DNA of 64,000 nt from Artocarpus heterophyllus (Eukaryota; Streptophyta; Magnoliopsida; Rosales; Moraceae). Positions 25,878 through 39,206 of the stretch are shown here, one piece after another. The translations under genes and the position numbers were made by a program. The DNA lies in NCBI GenBank assembly GCA_025403435.1, contig CM046337.1:1495501-1559500 (forward strand). Direction: 5' to 3'. Position 1 is the first letter of the stretch; each line of letters starts with the position of its first letter. The notes under the pieces were generated by a model that did no database searches, was not told the DNA's origin, and saw only the letters and a list, made by a program, of their open reading frames with translations.

Positions 25878-25893
25878 CTTTTATTAAAATTTA

Positions 25894-26050
25894 GGCCTTG
25901 TTTGGTTTTGTTCTCAAATTTTTGAAAATATTTTTGCACAATTCTCGAGATAAAAATTTTAAAAACACTTTTAGCTCAATTCTTAAAAAATTCTCATTTT
26001 TAAAAATAAAAACATTTTCATTTATTTTGAAAACAATACCAAACGGCCCC
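25894..26050. mobile_element. Tourist-like MITE, 157 bp, TSD TTA
   Basis: Ends GGCCTTGTTTGG and CCAAACGGCCCC form an imperfect terminal inverted repeat of about 22 bp (about 17 matches). They are flanked by the 3-bp duplication TTA (25,891-25,893 and 26,051-26,053). The interior is an AAAATTTT-rich near-palindrome. End sequence and TTA target fit PIF/Harbinger-type MITEs. Confidence 0.6.
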
Positions 26051-27601
26051 TTAGTGTTTCATTTTTTTGTTTTGTTTTTGTTTTTTATTTATTTTTTGTA
26101 TATTTACCATTATGCAAGACAAAAGACACATTAAGAGCTAAAAACACAACAAAAAGCACAAACACAAATATGGTTACGAGTACGACCTAAGCACATTATA
26201 GGCACGACTCATTAATAAATAAGCTATAGGCTGAGCTTGACGCCATGAAAATTAAATTGGCTGGGCTTAGCAAGGCATGATAAATGAATAGGCCGACCAA
26301 AACACGACACGAGGCATGCTTATGCCTGAACTAAACAGGACAGGTCAAGCTGGTTTATTTGATATCTCTTACTTAAACCTCTTTTTTCATGTAACATTCC
26401 TAAATACTATTTCTCTTTTGACATTCCTAAATACATTACTATCAGTTTTGCCATATCAAAATCTTTTTTATAAAAAAAGTGTTCTCTTTTATCTTTCTTT
26501 ACTAAACTAAACTCAAAAAATAATAATAAATCAAGAAAAAAAAAAACTAAAATTTTAAGATAATTTTAGTTCACATGGCAAAGAAAAAATCAACAAATTG
26601 AATACGTATATGTAGCCATCACCCACTATTTTACAACGACTTTGTAAAGTTTTTTATGTTTTTAGGCAACGTCCTTTGAAAGAAATTCTTGGCTCCGCCC
26701 GGGTATCATTGTCAACACATATTTCCCGTTTTGCGCGTGCCTTGACAAGACATGAATTTCTAACGTGGATTGATATGTCTGTTTGCAGATTTTGTCTCGT
26801 TGGACTGCATGGACCTCTCATTGCTCATCCAAAGAAATTGATTGCGAGAAATTATGAAGGCAACTGAAATCCAGTTTCCCCACTTTTATTTCATGCCGTT
26901 AATAATGTTCACATAAAATGGTAGCACACTGATTTTTGGGGAAATTTTTCATTAAAGAAAAGGGAGGAAAATATCGCATCAAATTCAGTGTCTCCATCAA
27001 ATCGTGCCCCCAATATATAGTATTTGAGATGGATATTTGTTGTTCTGGCAAAACAATGGGTTGGTTTTTGGTTTTCATGTATACGTATATAAAAACTATA
27101 ATGAGATCCATTATAAGGTCTTTTTAATAGGACGTTTTTTTTTATTAATAAAGAAGTTATTTAGACCATCGGATTTAATCCAACAGAAGAAAAAGTGTCA
27201 AATGCCTCGTCTTAAGATGAGCTAAAGTGCATGCAAATATTTTTGTGTTGTCAAAAAAGCTAAACCCAAGCTCTTTTCTTCTTCAGCAAATAAAAATAAA
27301 AACAAAAAACATCTTTTCTTTCATCAACCCAGGAAGACCTTTAGAGATAATGATCTATTCCATTTCCCTCAACATTTCTCGTTCAAATTTTGCATTCTTT
27401 TTTTCATTTTTTTCTTCTATTAATCTTTGCTTCAAGCTCCATTTTATTTAATTATTTAAAGAAATTAAAAAGAATATTTTGGTATTAATCGAATCGAGAT
27501 CGGGTTCAAGATCTAGCAAACAAATAGAAAAACAGGTCTCTAGAGAAAAGAAAAGAAAAAAAAAAAGAATGACCTGAAAAGGGTGGAGTCTACTGACAAG
27601 T

Positions 27602-30600
27602 TATAACGCCCCGAAATTAATTTAATAGTATTAAAATGTAAAATGGTGGATTAGTGTGCCATAATGAATACTTTGAACTTAATTTAACCTTTTGGTGGAA
27701 TTTTGGGTTTAAAGTTGTTTCTTTTATTTTAATGATTTCTTATTGTTTCAAATGTTATTTTGAGTTTTTAAAACAAAACAATTTGTCAAATGTCAAATAT
27801 ATTTAGTTTTATAAGACCGTGGGCGGTACATGATTTTCGCACAATAAAACCGGCCACATTTCTCTCTATTTATTCTCTCTTCCACTCTCTTCCTCTCATT
27901 CTCTCTTTCTCTCTCTCTCCCGTGTAACTCTCTCTCTCTCTCTCGGTTTCTCTCATTCCCTCTCAATTTCCTTCAAGATTTTGAAACAAAATTGGAATCC
28001 AAGATTCGGGTTAGCGAATAGGAAGCTCGGGGACGTGATTTGGCAACCGAAAACGTGATTTAAAGCTTCAATTCGAGGTTAGTTTTTAAATTTTTAATTT
28101 TTCATGAATTTTTGAAATCTAAGTTTTTTGAGCTTAGGAAACCCTTGATTTGAGTTAAAGGAACTTAGAACAACTAGAATCTAAGCTTTGTTTAAAGAAA
28201 AACATATTCGAATCAAAATTTTTTATTTTTCCTCATTTTTCACCATTTTTGGATTTTCTTAGATTTTGTGTGAAAATCTTGTTTAAATGAGTTTAAAAGT
28301 GTCCTGTTATATTTTTCTATCATCTATGATTGTTTTCCATGCCTGAGATTTGAGAAAAACAAGTTAAAATCAAGATTTGGGTTTTAGGAGACCCAAAACC
28401 CGTGGCTGAAAATTTTGTGTTTTTCTAGTTCGACAGGTCAGATTCAAAGGATCGGCAGACTAGATTCATCTGTCCGACAGGCCGAACCAGGAAAACGTTC
28501 GGCCGACCGGACTTGTTTTCCGCCGAAACAAGGCGTTCGGCAGGCCAACTGAGCATGGGAAAATCTTGTGATTTTTTACTCGTTTTTACTGTTTTGAACC
28601 CCGATTGAAATTTTGTAACACCCGTATTTTTAACGGGCATAATTTTGTAAAATTTAATGAATAAAATGTGACTATTTAAAATTACTAAGTTGTTTATGAT
28701 CATTAAAAAAAAAAAATACCATTTTAGTATTTTCTTACCAAGTCTTCCTAAGAAACATTCAAAAATTTACCAACACTTACTTCTACCAATTTTGTCTCCC
28801 TAAATTATTGCTCAATTATATAGACTTCTTCTCATTTTGCTGAAGGTATCCGAAGGGGACATTGAATTATTTTCCGTCAATTCATAGAAGACATGGAGAT
28901 ATTTTCTCAACCACCTAATTAATTATTTCCTTATCTTCTTCTATAATTCACTCCAATTATCCCCTCAATTATGTTGGCATTATTTGCTAAAAGTCTTCAT
29001 GGGAGACAAGATGATATTTTCCTTTAAGACTCTTTTGTTTCTTCTTACAACTTTCCCCCGTAAACATCCCATTCCTCTTAAGCATTTTGATATCTTTTTA
29101 TTTAACTATCACCACCTTCTTCTCTAGTTCTCATTCTCTCCCTTTCTCACTTCAAATTTCTAACTAAAGACATAGAGCACAAAGCTCTCTTTGTGGCCAA
29201 GACAATTATAATTCCCAACCATGATCGAGGCGGTTTTAGAGTTAATTCAAGCTTGATTGATAACCCAAACTTTGGTGCTTTTCAAAGAAGTTTTGAGGTA
29301 GGTTTTCTTTAATCTAAACTTAGTTTTTAGTATGTATTTTCTCCATGTTTAATGCATAAAAATACTTTAATGGCACTAGTAGACGGGTTTACACATAACT
29401 TACTTATGAATGTGATTATACGTTGTGCTTTAGTTTTAATTGTCCTTATGCATGCCTTAGGGTCAAGGATGTGTGGAGCTAACGTTAATTGATTCCAGGA
29501 TTAAAAGATTGTTGATAAGCTTGAAAGGTAGGGATTCTATTACTCATTTTTTGTAGGTTTTTATAGAATTAAAATTGATTGTTTTGCCGCAATATATATA
29601 TATCTATGTTGAACTGATATTATATGAGTATCACATATGAAACTATGACATGGACTCGTCTTGTATTGTACGGCGAGGAACATAATGAATTGACACATGT
29701 TATAAATTGAGAAGCATGGTTATGAAAACTGACTCTATTAATAATGATTTAATATAGAGAAATGGTGAGACATGAAGAGGGCGGCGGTTACGTCCTTGGG
29801 CATGAATACCCAAAAAGGTAAAATAGGGGGAAGGTGATGACGCTTCCTTGGGTTGAAAGTCCCAGAACACACTGTACAGGAATTGATTTGGTGAGGACTC
29901 GGGGCTTGATGTCCCCTCACCGGAACACCCTTGGAATGTTTATAGGGTGATCAAGTGCGCCCATTTGGGTTTCGATGAGTTGAGTGATACTCAATTTAAC
30001 ATGGATACCTAGGAACAATGATGATTGATAATATTTGTATAAATGTGTAATTATGACACTTGGTAATGATTAACTACGGTATCCATAAGATGTGATCATA
30101 ATAAACCTCATAATCTGGAATATGATGTAACCTACTAACCATGCAGTTTTTAATGTGGTAATGGATAAACCATAAGGTGAGTCATGAGTTCCCTACTGGG
30201 CATGTCGATGCTCATCCCTATCATATCTTCATATCTCAGGTGGAACTCAGTGCAACATATCTGAAGAGGAATAAGCGAAAACAATCCTGCTGTTTTCGTG
30301 TTAGAAGACCCTGTTTAATTACAACTTATCTACAACATGTAAGAGTTGTATTATTCTTTTTATGGCTGTGTTAAGTTATTTGGGAATTGTACTATGGTGA
30401 TGATGACTGTAATTATATATATTTGGTGCTACACTAAAAACTGTGGTTTGTATTTAAAACATTTATTTTTATTTTTCTTGTTGTTTAAAGACCCATGGGC
30501 ATTGTTTAATTGAATTAAATAATATAAATTTTAAAAATTATTTTTATTTATTTAAAAACTGTTAACCCCCACATAGGGGTGTTACAAATTTTAACCTTAT

Positions 30601-31704
30601 AGAATGATTTTATAAATATAAATGGCACACTAGGACACCATGAAATGATTTAGCAGCATAGAATGACTTGAGCTAGATAATGATAGACCTAATTGTTGTA
30701 CATTTAAGGGTATACGTGGATCCACGGAGCTAACGTATAACGGACCTGGATTTCGGTGTGGGGTATCGGCATGAGTATCGAGGTAGGATTTCTACCCCTT
30801 TTCTTTGGTAGCCCAGTTTCAAATGATTTTGTCCTTAAAAGGGGTTTTTATCAAAATGCTTTTAACGGTTGATTGAAAAAGGTTTTATCGATTGTTTTAT
30901 AAACCGTAAATTGAGATGACTTACATAATTAACTCCATAATAAACATAAATGAAAATACCTGGTAAGTGGATCTTGAATGATGATGGAAAGACTTATGAG
31001 GGCATGATGCCATATCAGAGATCTGGTCGTGTAGAGTGCGACCTTGGGGGCAGGTCTCGAAACCTAACTAGGCCACTACGGTGGTAATTTATGTATGGTT
31101 TGCCTATGAAAAGAAAATGATGATCCTTCTAGTCGACCACTAAATGTTTTTGGTAAGGAAAATTAAATGGACTTTATTCATTTACTTGATTCAATATATT
31201 TTCTCAATGATTTTTAAATAATGAATTATTTTTTTTAATTATAGTCCTATTGAGCCTTTCGCTCACAGTTTTGTTTATTTTTAAAACCCCCTAGGTGGAT
31301 ATCAGCTTAGGTTCAAGAAAGATTCTACAGACAGGACTTAAAAGCAGTAGGAGGACTAAGAAGATTATTTTAAAATTTCCTAGATCAAGGTATGTAACCT
31401 CTTTTATTTTATTTTCTTCTAATTGGACTGTGGTTGTAATTTAATATTATCAGTACTATGTGTGTGCACAAGATATGGGTCGGTGGGACCCATTCTCGCT
31501 CATTTTATCTCTTTGCTATTTTCTCATTAATTTGTTTAATTATTATATTTGCCTAAACAACATAAATGCTTGCTTTAAAAAGTTTTATATTTTTCCTATA
31601 GTTCCATTTTTAATTTAAACCCTTAAATTCATGTTTTAATTTAATTCTTGTTTATTTAATATAATTCAACGGCCACGTCACCTCCCGTACCTCGAGACGT
31701 GACA
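27602..31704 (+). mobile_element. Solo LTR, family A copy 2, split by a nested solo LTR, TSD CAAGT
   Basis: It begins TATAACGCCCCG (one change from TGTAACGCC) and ends CGAGACGTGACA, and is flanked by the perfect duplication CAAGT (27,597-27,601 and 31,705-31,709). Removing the nested element at 28,614-30,586 and its 5-bp duplication leaves 2125 bp, close to the 2142 and 2139 bp of the other two copies. All family A landmark blocks are present in order on both sides of the nested insertion. Confidence 0.82.
28614..30586 (+). mobile_element. Nested solo LTR, family B relative, 1973 bp, TSD AATTT
   Basis: It begins TGTAACACCCGT and ends AGGGGTGTTACA and is flanked by AATTT on both sides (28,609-28,613 and 30,587-30,591). 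Its 3' half, from about 29,460 on, is highly similar to the LTRs of the intact element at 47,274-56,216: GGAGCTAACGTTAATTGATT, GGTGATGACGCTTCCTTGGG and the shared end ACCCCCA-ATAGGGG-GTTACA. Its first 840 bases do not contain the GC-rich block of those LTRs. It is therefore a different subtype of the same family. Confidence 0.8.
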
Positions 31705-32144
31705 CAAGTGCAGCGGTAACGGTGGCTGGGACAAGAGGGGCGTGAGAAGGGGATGACTACAGGGGGTGTTGACTATTGACGATAGAAAGGATGGCGGCGA
31801 TGGCATCGCCAACCTCCCACTTCCACTTCTTTGAAGAATTTGCAACTTGTGTGTTTTAGTTTTAGTGTTGGGTTTTTGTTGATTTTTATTTGACGAGATC
31901 TATGGTTACCAAAGAGATTTTGTGTTCTCTTTTTTTTTTTTTAAAATCAAGAATCTTACATATGAAAAGATAGAATCCCAACAACCTCAAATTGAATACA
32001 ACTAGAAAAGCTCATGGATCTTGAACAAAAACTAAAATCGAAAAACAGTTTGGTTGCGACACAAACCATCTAGAACAACCAATCACAATTGTGAGGCCGT
32101 CGTGAGCAAGATCGCCATGGTCACAACAGAATCACCACACTATT
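31705..32144. other. Short spacer between two inverted family A solo LTRs
   Basis: These 440 bases include a GGTGGCTGG/GGCGGCGATGG-rich patch and a run of T near 31,930. No open frame or known repeat end is evident. Similar wording resumes at 34,284 (GCCGTCCAAGG), so the two pieces may be one older sequence split by the LTR at 32,145. Confidence 0.3.
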
Positions 32145-34283
32145 TGTCACGCCCCGGAGTACGGGAGGTGACATGACAGATTATTTAGATTAATTAAAAG
32201 AGAATTTAATTAAAAAATTAAGAGTTTAGGGGTTTGGATAAAATATAAAATGTGAAAATTTAAAGAAAACTATTGCATGAATAATCAATATAAAAGAATA
32301 ACATAGCGAGTATGGGTTCCATAAACCCACAACTTATGCACACACATGGTACTGACAATATCATAAATACAATCACAGTCCAAGTACAAATAAAGTTAAA
32401 ATCTTACATGCCTTGATTTAAATAATACAAATAAGTTAAAATCTTGTCCGAATAATCCTCTCCAAACCTAAATGGAAAACCACCTAGAGGGGGAAATTTA
32501 AAACAAATAAAACGTGAGCGAAAGACTCAGTAGGACTATGTTTTATAAAATAATTTAATTTAAAGAAATATGTCATTATTCAAGAGTTATTTAAAAGAAA
32601 CCTTGAATAAATAACTAAATAAATAAAGTTAAATAAAATCATCCTTACCCAGAACAGTTTACATGAACAATCAAGAATATCCTTTTCTTTTTCCTAGGCA
32701 AACCATAATAGTATCACCACCGTAGTGGCCCAGCTGAGTTTCGGGATCTGCCCCCAAGGTCGATCGCTACATGACCCGATCTCTGATATGGCATCATGCC
32801 TATATATTTATTATCATCATCATTCAAAACTCAATTACCGAGTATTGTCATTTACATTTGTTATGAAGTCCATTTTAGTTCACGATATATTAAAATATAA
32901 CCGATAAATTCATTTTCAAACAACCGTTGAAAACATTTTAATAGAAATCCTTTTCAAAGCCAAATCATTTCGAAACTAGGCTATCAAAGAATGGGGTAGA
33001 AGTCCTACCTCAATACTCGTGCCGGTGCCCCACACCGTAATCTCGATCTGCTATACGTTAGCTCCGCGGAACCACAAACGATCCTAGATACAAACTAAGT
33101 CGATTAATATCTAGTTCGAGACATTCTATGTTACTAAACCATTTCATGATGTCCTAGTGTGCTATTTGTATCTTTAAAATCATTCTATAAGGTTGGAATT
33201 TAAATCAGGGTTCAAAAAAGTAAAAACTGGTTAAAATCATAAAATTTTCCATGCCTCGGCCGGCCTGTCGGACTCTCTGCTTCGGCCGACCGAACTGTAC
33301 AGTTCGGCCTACAGGAAGCCAGGTCTGGTCGGCTGGTCATTTCCCCAGGTTCGGCCTGCCGGACTGAAGAACACCGGCCTGCTGATCCCTATTCCGGCCT
33401 GCCGAACACGTGGTCCGGCCTGCCAAACTGGAAAAACCCAAAAATTCAGCCACGGGTTTTCAATTCCCCCAAAACACAAATCTTGATTCTAACATGTTTT
33501 TCTCAAATCCGAAGCATAGAAAACAATCATAGTTGATAGAAAAGCATACTAGAACACATTTGGACTCATTTAAACAAGATTTAAACTCAAAAATCTCAAA
33601 AATCTGAAAATGAGAAAATGAGGAGAAAAATGAAAAATCTTGAATCCAATCCATTTTTCTTCAATCTAAGCTTAGATTCTAGTTGTTCTAAGTTCATTTA
33701 ACTCAAATCCAAGGTTTTCTAAGCTTAAACAAACCTAGATTTCAAAAATACACAAAATTGAAAATTTAGAAAAAGTTTAGGAATTTCAAAACTAACCTTG
33801 AATAGAAGCTTCAATCCGCGTTCTCGGTTGGCAAATCACGTTCCCGAGCTTCCTCCTTGCTAACCCGAAGCTTGGATTCGAATTTGGTTTCAAAAATTTT
33901 TGAGAGAGATAGAGAGAGAGGAGAGTGTCTCGGGTGAAAGAGAGAAAGAGAGAGAGAAAGAGTGAAATCAAGGAGAGTGAGGAGAGAGGAGGAAGAGAGA
34001 GAATAAATAGGAAAAATCGATGGGCGGTTTTACTGTGCGAAAACTATGTGCCGCCCACAGTTTTGTAAAACGGAATATTTTTAACATTTTACAAATTGTT
34101 ATGTTTTAAAACTCAAAACATCATTTTAAAACAATAAGAAATCATTCAAATTCATCAATTTAACAAAACAACCAAAAATTCAAAATCCAACCTAATAATC
34201 AAATTAATGTTGAAACATTAATTATGGCACACTAATTCATCATTTATATTACATTAACATTAATTACATTTCAGGGCGTTACA
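32145..34283 (-). mobile_element. Solo LTR, family A copy 3 (inverted), 2139 bp
   Basis: On the plus strand it runs from TGTCACGCCCCGG to GGGCGTTACA; read on the minus strand it starts TGTAACGCCC like copies 1 and 2. Flanks are CTATT (32,140-32,144) and CTATC (34,284-34,288), a 5-bp duplication with one later change. It carries the family A landmarks in reverse order, including a strongly GC-rich tract of CGGCCTGCCGAAC-like units at about 33,255-33,430 and a GA-rich tract at 33,900-33,990. Confidence 0.8.
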
Positions 34284-35479
34284 CTATCGCCGTCCAAGGT
34301 GGATAATGACCCCTATGGTGCCCTGATCTGACGGGCCCATCGAATTCTGTCAGACCCGATATCGCCAGTGAACCATATAGTTGCCAGAAGAGGAGGACTG
34401 ATCTGTTATTCTTCTTTTTTTGTTCTTCTTTTTCTTCTGAATTTTTTATGCTTATTACTTAAGCAATCTAATGTGTGTATTCACTCAATTAATGGTGACC
34501 TTGTTCAATTTTTAACCGTTAGATTGAGATCTAATGGCCAATAAAAGTCTTATTGATAAGAACAACTTTAAGGTGTCATTGTAGAATTTCTTATATATAT
34601 ATACACACACATATACATATTTTCTATTGTGGTTTATGTTTTGTTTCTAATAATAAAGATAATTTCTCCATTTTTGGAATTTGTTGTGTTCCTGTCATAA
34701 CTGAATTTGACGGGTTTTTGTTTTCTCTAGAGTTGCTTCTAGATGGAATAAGTGGTGGTCTTAATGTTACCGAGTCTTGACCCCTTATATACAGATTTAG
34801 TCACTGTGTATATATTTATAAAGTCTCTATCTTAAAATCTCTTACATCTAAGTTCAAAAATACAAAAATGACGAGTATATCATCAAAATATATATTCTAC
34901 AATAGATTTTTTGGCTGAAAGCTCCCCTATTGATATGTCATGTTGTGTTTAATTTGATTCGGCTTATTTAATTTGATTCGGCTTTCCTTACTGACATGAC
35001 TGAAATGATTGGCTTCTCTTGTCAAGTAGATGCATGAAAGTCAAGTACTGATGACCTGGTCGACAAAATATTAGAAATAACTTTAATACGAATAATAAGA
35101 GAAAAAGCTATTAGACAAGGTGCCGTAGGATTTAAGTGATGTAATAAATTTTAGTGATATTTAATTAATAAAAAATTTATTTATTATTTATATATTAAAT
35201 TTTTTCTTTTTTATGTTTATTTATGTTAAATATATGATAAGTAAATAAAAGTATGAAATTGTCAGTCTAAACCTTTAAAATCGTACATATGATGGACAGA
35301 TTACGCAAAAGACATAAATCTTAAAGGTGATAGTTTAAATAATAAGGTATGTAATCAAGGGATATATTTGGACACTTTATTATTGTTAAGATACAAGCCT
35401 AAGGGGAGATGACTTGGGTTATTTGAATTAAAACTGAGACTCTATCTAAGATTCCTATGTTAAATAAGATATTTTAAGA

Positions 35480-35960
35480 TTTTCATATTATCGCTCGGTT
35501 AGCAAGCCGATGACTGAGTTCAGCAGGCCGATCTCCTAAATCGACAGGCCGAAACATGTGATAATCTAGTTTCACATTTTTTCTTTTTTCTTTTTTATCA
35601 GAAGTTGTTCCAAATTCAAATTTTAAAGTCTAATCTGATAGGCATTGACCCAAAATTCGACCACTATATAAAGAGAACTATTTTTTATTGGTCCTCAGAT
35701 CATTTGAGAAATAAAGAGTGAGTACTCTAGTGAGAACAACTCTGAAACTCCCAAAAAGCTACTGTTCAATATCTAGAATCTTAACTCTAGGTTTTCTCAA
35801 GTGGTTAGAAGGAGAGTTACTGAAAGAAAGGCCATACATCGTGCAACTATCTACACTCCGATCATGGATAGAGAATAGTAAGGAAGACCAGTTGGTTGAG
35901 GCTCTTCTAAAAGATTCTTCTCTAGCCTGACTTTTTTGCTGTCTTCAGTGTACAAAAGAG
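35480..35960 (+). repeat. Repeat fragment with GCAGGCCGA units and a TATA box
   Basis: GCAAGCCGATGA, CAGCAGGCCGATC and CGACAGGCCGAAAC at 35,500-35,555 are the same kind of short unit seen inside family A LTRs. TATATAAAG at 35,665-35,673 is followed by a leader-like region and an open frame of 70 codons. This looks like the promoter part of another LTR family, but its ends were not found. Confidence 0.4.
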
Positions 35961-36447
35961 GTATGTAAGATATGTTATTAATTTATATACTTAGCAGGTC
36001 AAACTTGTTATTTGGAAAAGACTTTGATTTAAAATTTTTTAAAATTCTGTTGCGTATCATTTTCCAACAAAAGCTATATACAACTTTTAAGATTAAGCAT
36101 TTTATGAAAAAAAAAAAAGAAAAAGAAAAAAATCTTTGGATGATTCTATTTTTAACTATCACATTTGTTTTTTAATTTATCAGTTATGTGGAAATTTTTT
36201 TCATTTTGATTTAATTTCTTTCGGACCTAATTTTTGGGAATATATATTAGGCGTAGCAACACCCAAAATAGATCCACAAAAATTATTAGAATTAATTACA
36301 CAATTTTAGCACAAATGTGAATACTATATTGAAGACTAATAATTTTGAAGATCATATATTTGATATGATATTTTATTTTTAGGCAAAATATTATTTTAAA
36401 TACTATATCTATTTGATAACTCTAAGTTTTAAAATTTGTAAAAGTCA

Positions 36448-37051
36448 AATTTTAATCAAGCTTAAAATAATTTGAAAATAAAACGGAAGAGCCCACGTTC
36501 AAATTCAGGGAACAGAATGCCTTGTATAAAAAAATAATTTGAAAATGAGGATGTTATAGCAATTAAATGAAAAAGTTTAGACATCAATTAATACTAATTA
36601 AATGCCAAATTTTAGCATATGTAGTTACACTTGGTTTTAAATTTGACATATAAAGTATAACATAAGCCAAAATACTACAATGGTTAAATTAATTTGATGT
36701 TAGTACTGTTTGTAGTCTTCATTTATTTTGACTTCTTAATAATTTATAAAAGAAATTTTGATCAAGCTTGAAATATTTTGAAAATAAAAGGGAAGATCCC
36801 ACATTCAAATTCAGGGAACAACATGCCTTGTATAAAAAATAATAATTTGAAAATGAGGATATTATAGCAATTAAATGAAAAAGTCTAGACATCAATCAAT
36901 AACAATTAAATGCCAAATTTTAATACATGTAGTTGCACTTGGTTTTAAATTTGACATATCAAATATAACATAAGCCAAAATACTTAAATGGTTAAATTTG
37001 ATATTAGCACTCATAGAAGATGCTCATAATCTTCATTTATTTTGACTTCTT
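36448..37051. repeat. Tandem duplication of a roughly 300-bp AT-rich unit
   Basis: Copy 1 (36,448-36,737) and copy 2 (36,752-37,051) share the same words in the same order: TCAAGCTT, CAAATTCAGGGAACA, ATGCCTTGTATAAAAAA, GCAATTAAATGAAAAAGT, TTGGTTTTAAATTTGACATAT, and ATTTATTTTGACTTCTT at each end. Scattered substitutions and small indels show an old duplication. Confidence 0.75.
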
Positions 37052-37069
37052 GATACAGTATTAAGAGAA

Positions 37070-37970
37070 GATGATTAGTGCGTGGAAACACGTCAATCAG
37101 AAAACGACCTCAGCATTAAAGAAAAAAAAAGGACAAGACACCTAAAACTAGACATTAGTAAAATATAAAACTATATATGGTGATAAGAACAAAAAAAAAG
37201 AAGAAGAAGAAGGAAACAACTGAAAACGACATGACATTAGTAAAATATAAAACTATAGATAGTGATAAGAACAAAGAAAAAAAGAAGGAAACAACTGAAA
37301 ACGACATGAGCAGAAAAACTAAACAACAGCAAGATAAGAATGGCAAGAAATCTCCCTAAAAAACTTGCGTAAAAAGACCATAAATGATCTAATCATTTGA
37401 AAATTCTTAAAATAAAGCGACATCAAAACAAGAAAACGACATTTGCTTGAAATACGACCACAATGTGAAAGACAACAGCAATATCCGGAACGACGATAGA
37501 AAGTTGTAGGATACGTTGGACAAACGTGATAAGACACTCCAATCCAAACGATGACTTGAAGAAACGACAAGAAAAAAGGAAAGGACAACACCAGAGAAAC
37601 GAAGGTGAATGCAATAAGAAAAACGTCGGCAGTAATAAAACTGACTGCATTGTACCCTCAAAAGTTACACGAATATGAAAATGACTATAACGTACCGACT
37701 ACAAACAATAAAAATACAAGACGAATATGAACTGAGAAAAGGGCATTAAAAGGAAAGGGAAAAAAGGCATTGAAAAAAAACCAACAGCGGCGTGCAGAAA
37801 AAGGGCAAAAAAGGACGCCAACAATAAATTCAAAGGGCAAAAGTAACTGGAAATAGGACAAACAGCAAACGGCGACATTCATTAAAAAAGCGACGTCGAC
37901 TGGTGAAACGACGGCATCAATATTAAAAAAACAAACAGTTACCACAATAAACGACATAAGTCTACGGATG
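37070..37970. repeat. T-poor, ACGAC-rich tract 1
   Basis: Over about 900 bases the plus strand is very A-rich and T-poor. The word ACGAC (usually AAACGACA) recurs irregularly at least ten times, for example near 37,224, 37,299, 37,434, 37,562, 37,905 and 37,950. It includes a two-unit tandem repeat of about 75-82 bp at 37,152-37,308. The same composition and word return at 40,090-40,980. It is probably a decayed satellite or repeat; no coding potential is seen. Confidence 0.5.
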
Positions 37971-39141
37971 AGCAGGTCCGGCCTTGTTAAGCTTTTGCTT
38001 GATTTTTTTTTTTTTTTTAACTCTGATCAGTTGCATTGTATTTTTCTCAGTGTAAACAAACTTAGTATTTAAAATCTCTGAAGAATTATAAATTTAGTAA
38101 TTAAAATGAAAAAAAAACCTAATTTCATAGATGACATATATACATGGGAGTGGATACGGTCCGAACAACGTAATATTTTTTATTAGATAATAACAATATC
38201 TATTATATTAAACACAATATCAAGCTTTTATCGTTCAATGTTGTCATATATTTTGTTATAAAAGATGATATATACTATATCTCTAATATAGAGACATCAA
38301 ATTAAAAAAAAAAAAGTATAGAATGTTTTAAATAACTATGCTTTTTTAAAAAAAAAAATTGCGACTTCGTTTGAGAATCATGTAGTTTCGACAAAAAATA
38401 CAGTCCAAACACAAATTGGTATTTGACAACATTAAAAAAAAAATCAGTTTAAACAATTAGTTAAAATTATTTAATTAGTGTTTGGATAGATACTCAAAAC
38501 ATTATTTTAAACTGATATTATTTTCTAACAAAACTAACAAAACTCAATGTATATGATAAATTTTCATGGGCAATATGGATAGCTCTTCTTCTCTCCTTTT
38601 TGAATGAATAAAAAAATTATCTCAATCGAAATTGAAATGAAAAAGTTATGAGATTTTTTAATTTGAGTTAAAAAGATAGAAAAAAATAATAAAAAATAAT
38701 TTTTACTATAACAAATAAATTTTAATTGAAATTTTTAATTTAATTAATTGTTCAAACCCATTATTTCTTTACACGTTGTTTATTTGTGTTTGGTTTGAAT
38801 TTTAAAATTCAAATTATAATCCTTAAACGAAGTCTAATATTTTTATTAAAAAAATTATTTTTTTTAATTTGGTATCTTTATATTAAATATGTGTGTGATT
38901 GTATTAAAGTACGTAAATTATATGCCTTAGATAAAAAATCTGCCAAAAAGTATAGCTGCAGTAGTGGATGTGTACACAATTGCCGAAGCATTATGTAATG
39001 GCAGAGCAGTACGGCATCGTATGATGGCAGAACCATACACGTTTCCCGGTCTTACGACTCTTGTCTCTTTCTTCAGCAGGGAAAAAACTAAAAACCCAAA
39101 AAAAAAAAAAAAAACAATACTATTTATTCGATTGGACTGTT

Positions 39142-39206
39142 GCCCGGCCCATTCAGTAGGGTGAAGGACCCATCAGGTGAGGCTCACCCCACTAAATGGG
39201 CCGGGC
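39142..39206. repeat. GC-rich hairpin with 23-bp arms
   Basis: GCCCGGCCCATT-AGTAGGGTGA (39,142-39,164) and its inverted copy (39,184-39,206) match at 21 of 23 positions, separated by a 19-base loop. In an AT-rich setting this is a striking stem. It could be the tip of a foldback element or a small-RNA-type hairpin; no other evidence decides. Confidence 0.6.

Larger units (their letters stand above)
21899..27601. other. Repeat-rich intergenic stretch
   Basis: No host gene was recognised in this 5.7 kb. It contains a (TA)n microsatellite at about 22,145-22,166, an inverted-arm element near 23,000-23,290, long T runs near 24,330, G/C-rich phrases (GCGGGCGGGTGCGGG, about 24,975-25,120) typical of a diverged hAT-like repeat, two interleaved duplicated AT-rich units at 25,747-25,877, and a Tourist-like MITE at 25,894. 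The rest is AT-rich filler with short accidental frames. Confidence 0.45.

Noticed and set aside
29738..29920. 60-residue minus-strand frame repeated at 48,781 and 55,355
   Set aside because: It recurs because it lies in the conserved 3' half of family B LTRs; it is antisense to the element and has no coding features.
37155..37957. Minus-strand Phe/Ser/Leu-rich frames
   Set aside because: They come from the T-poor plus strand, which rarely gives stop codons on the complement; no domain is recognisable.
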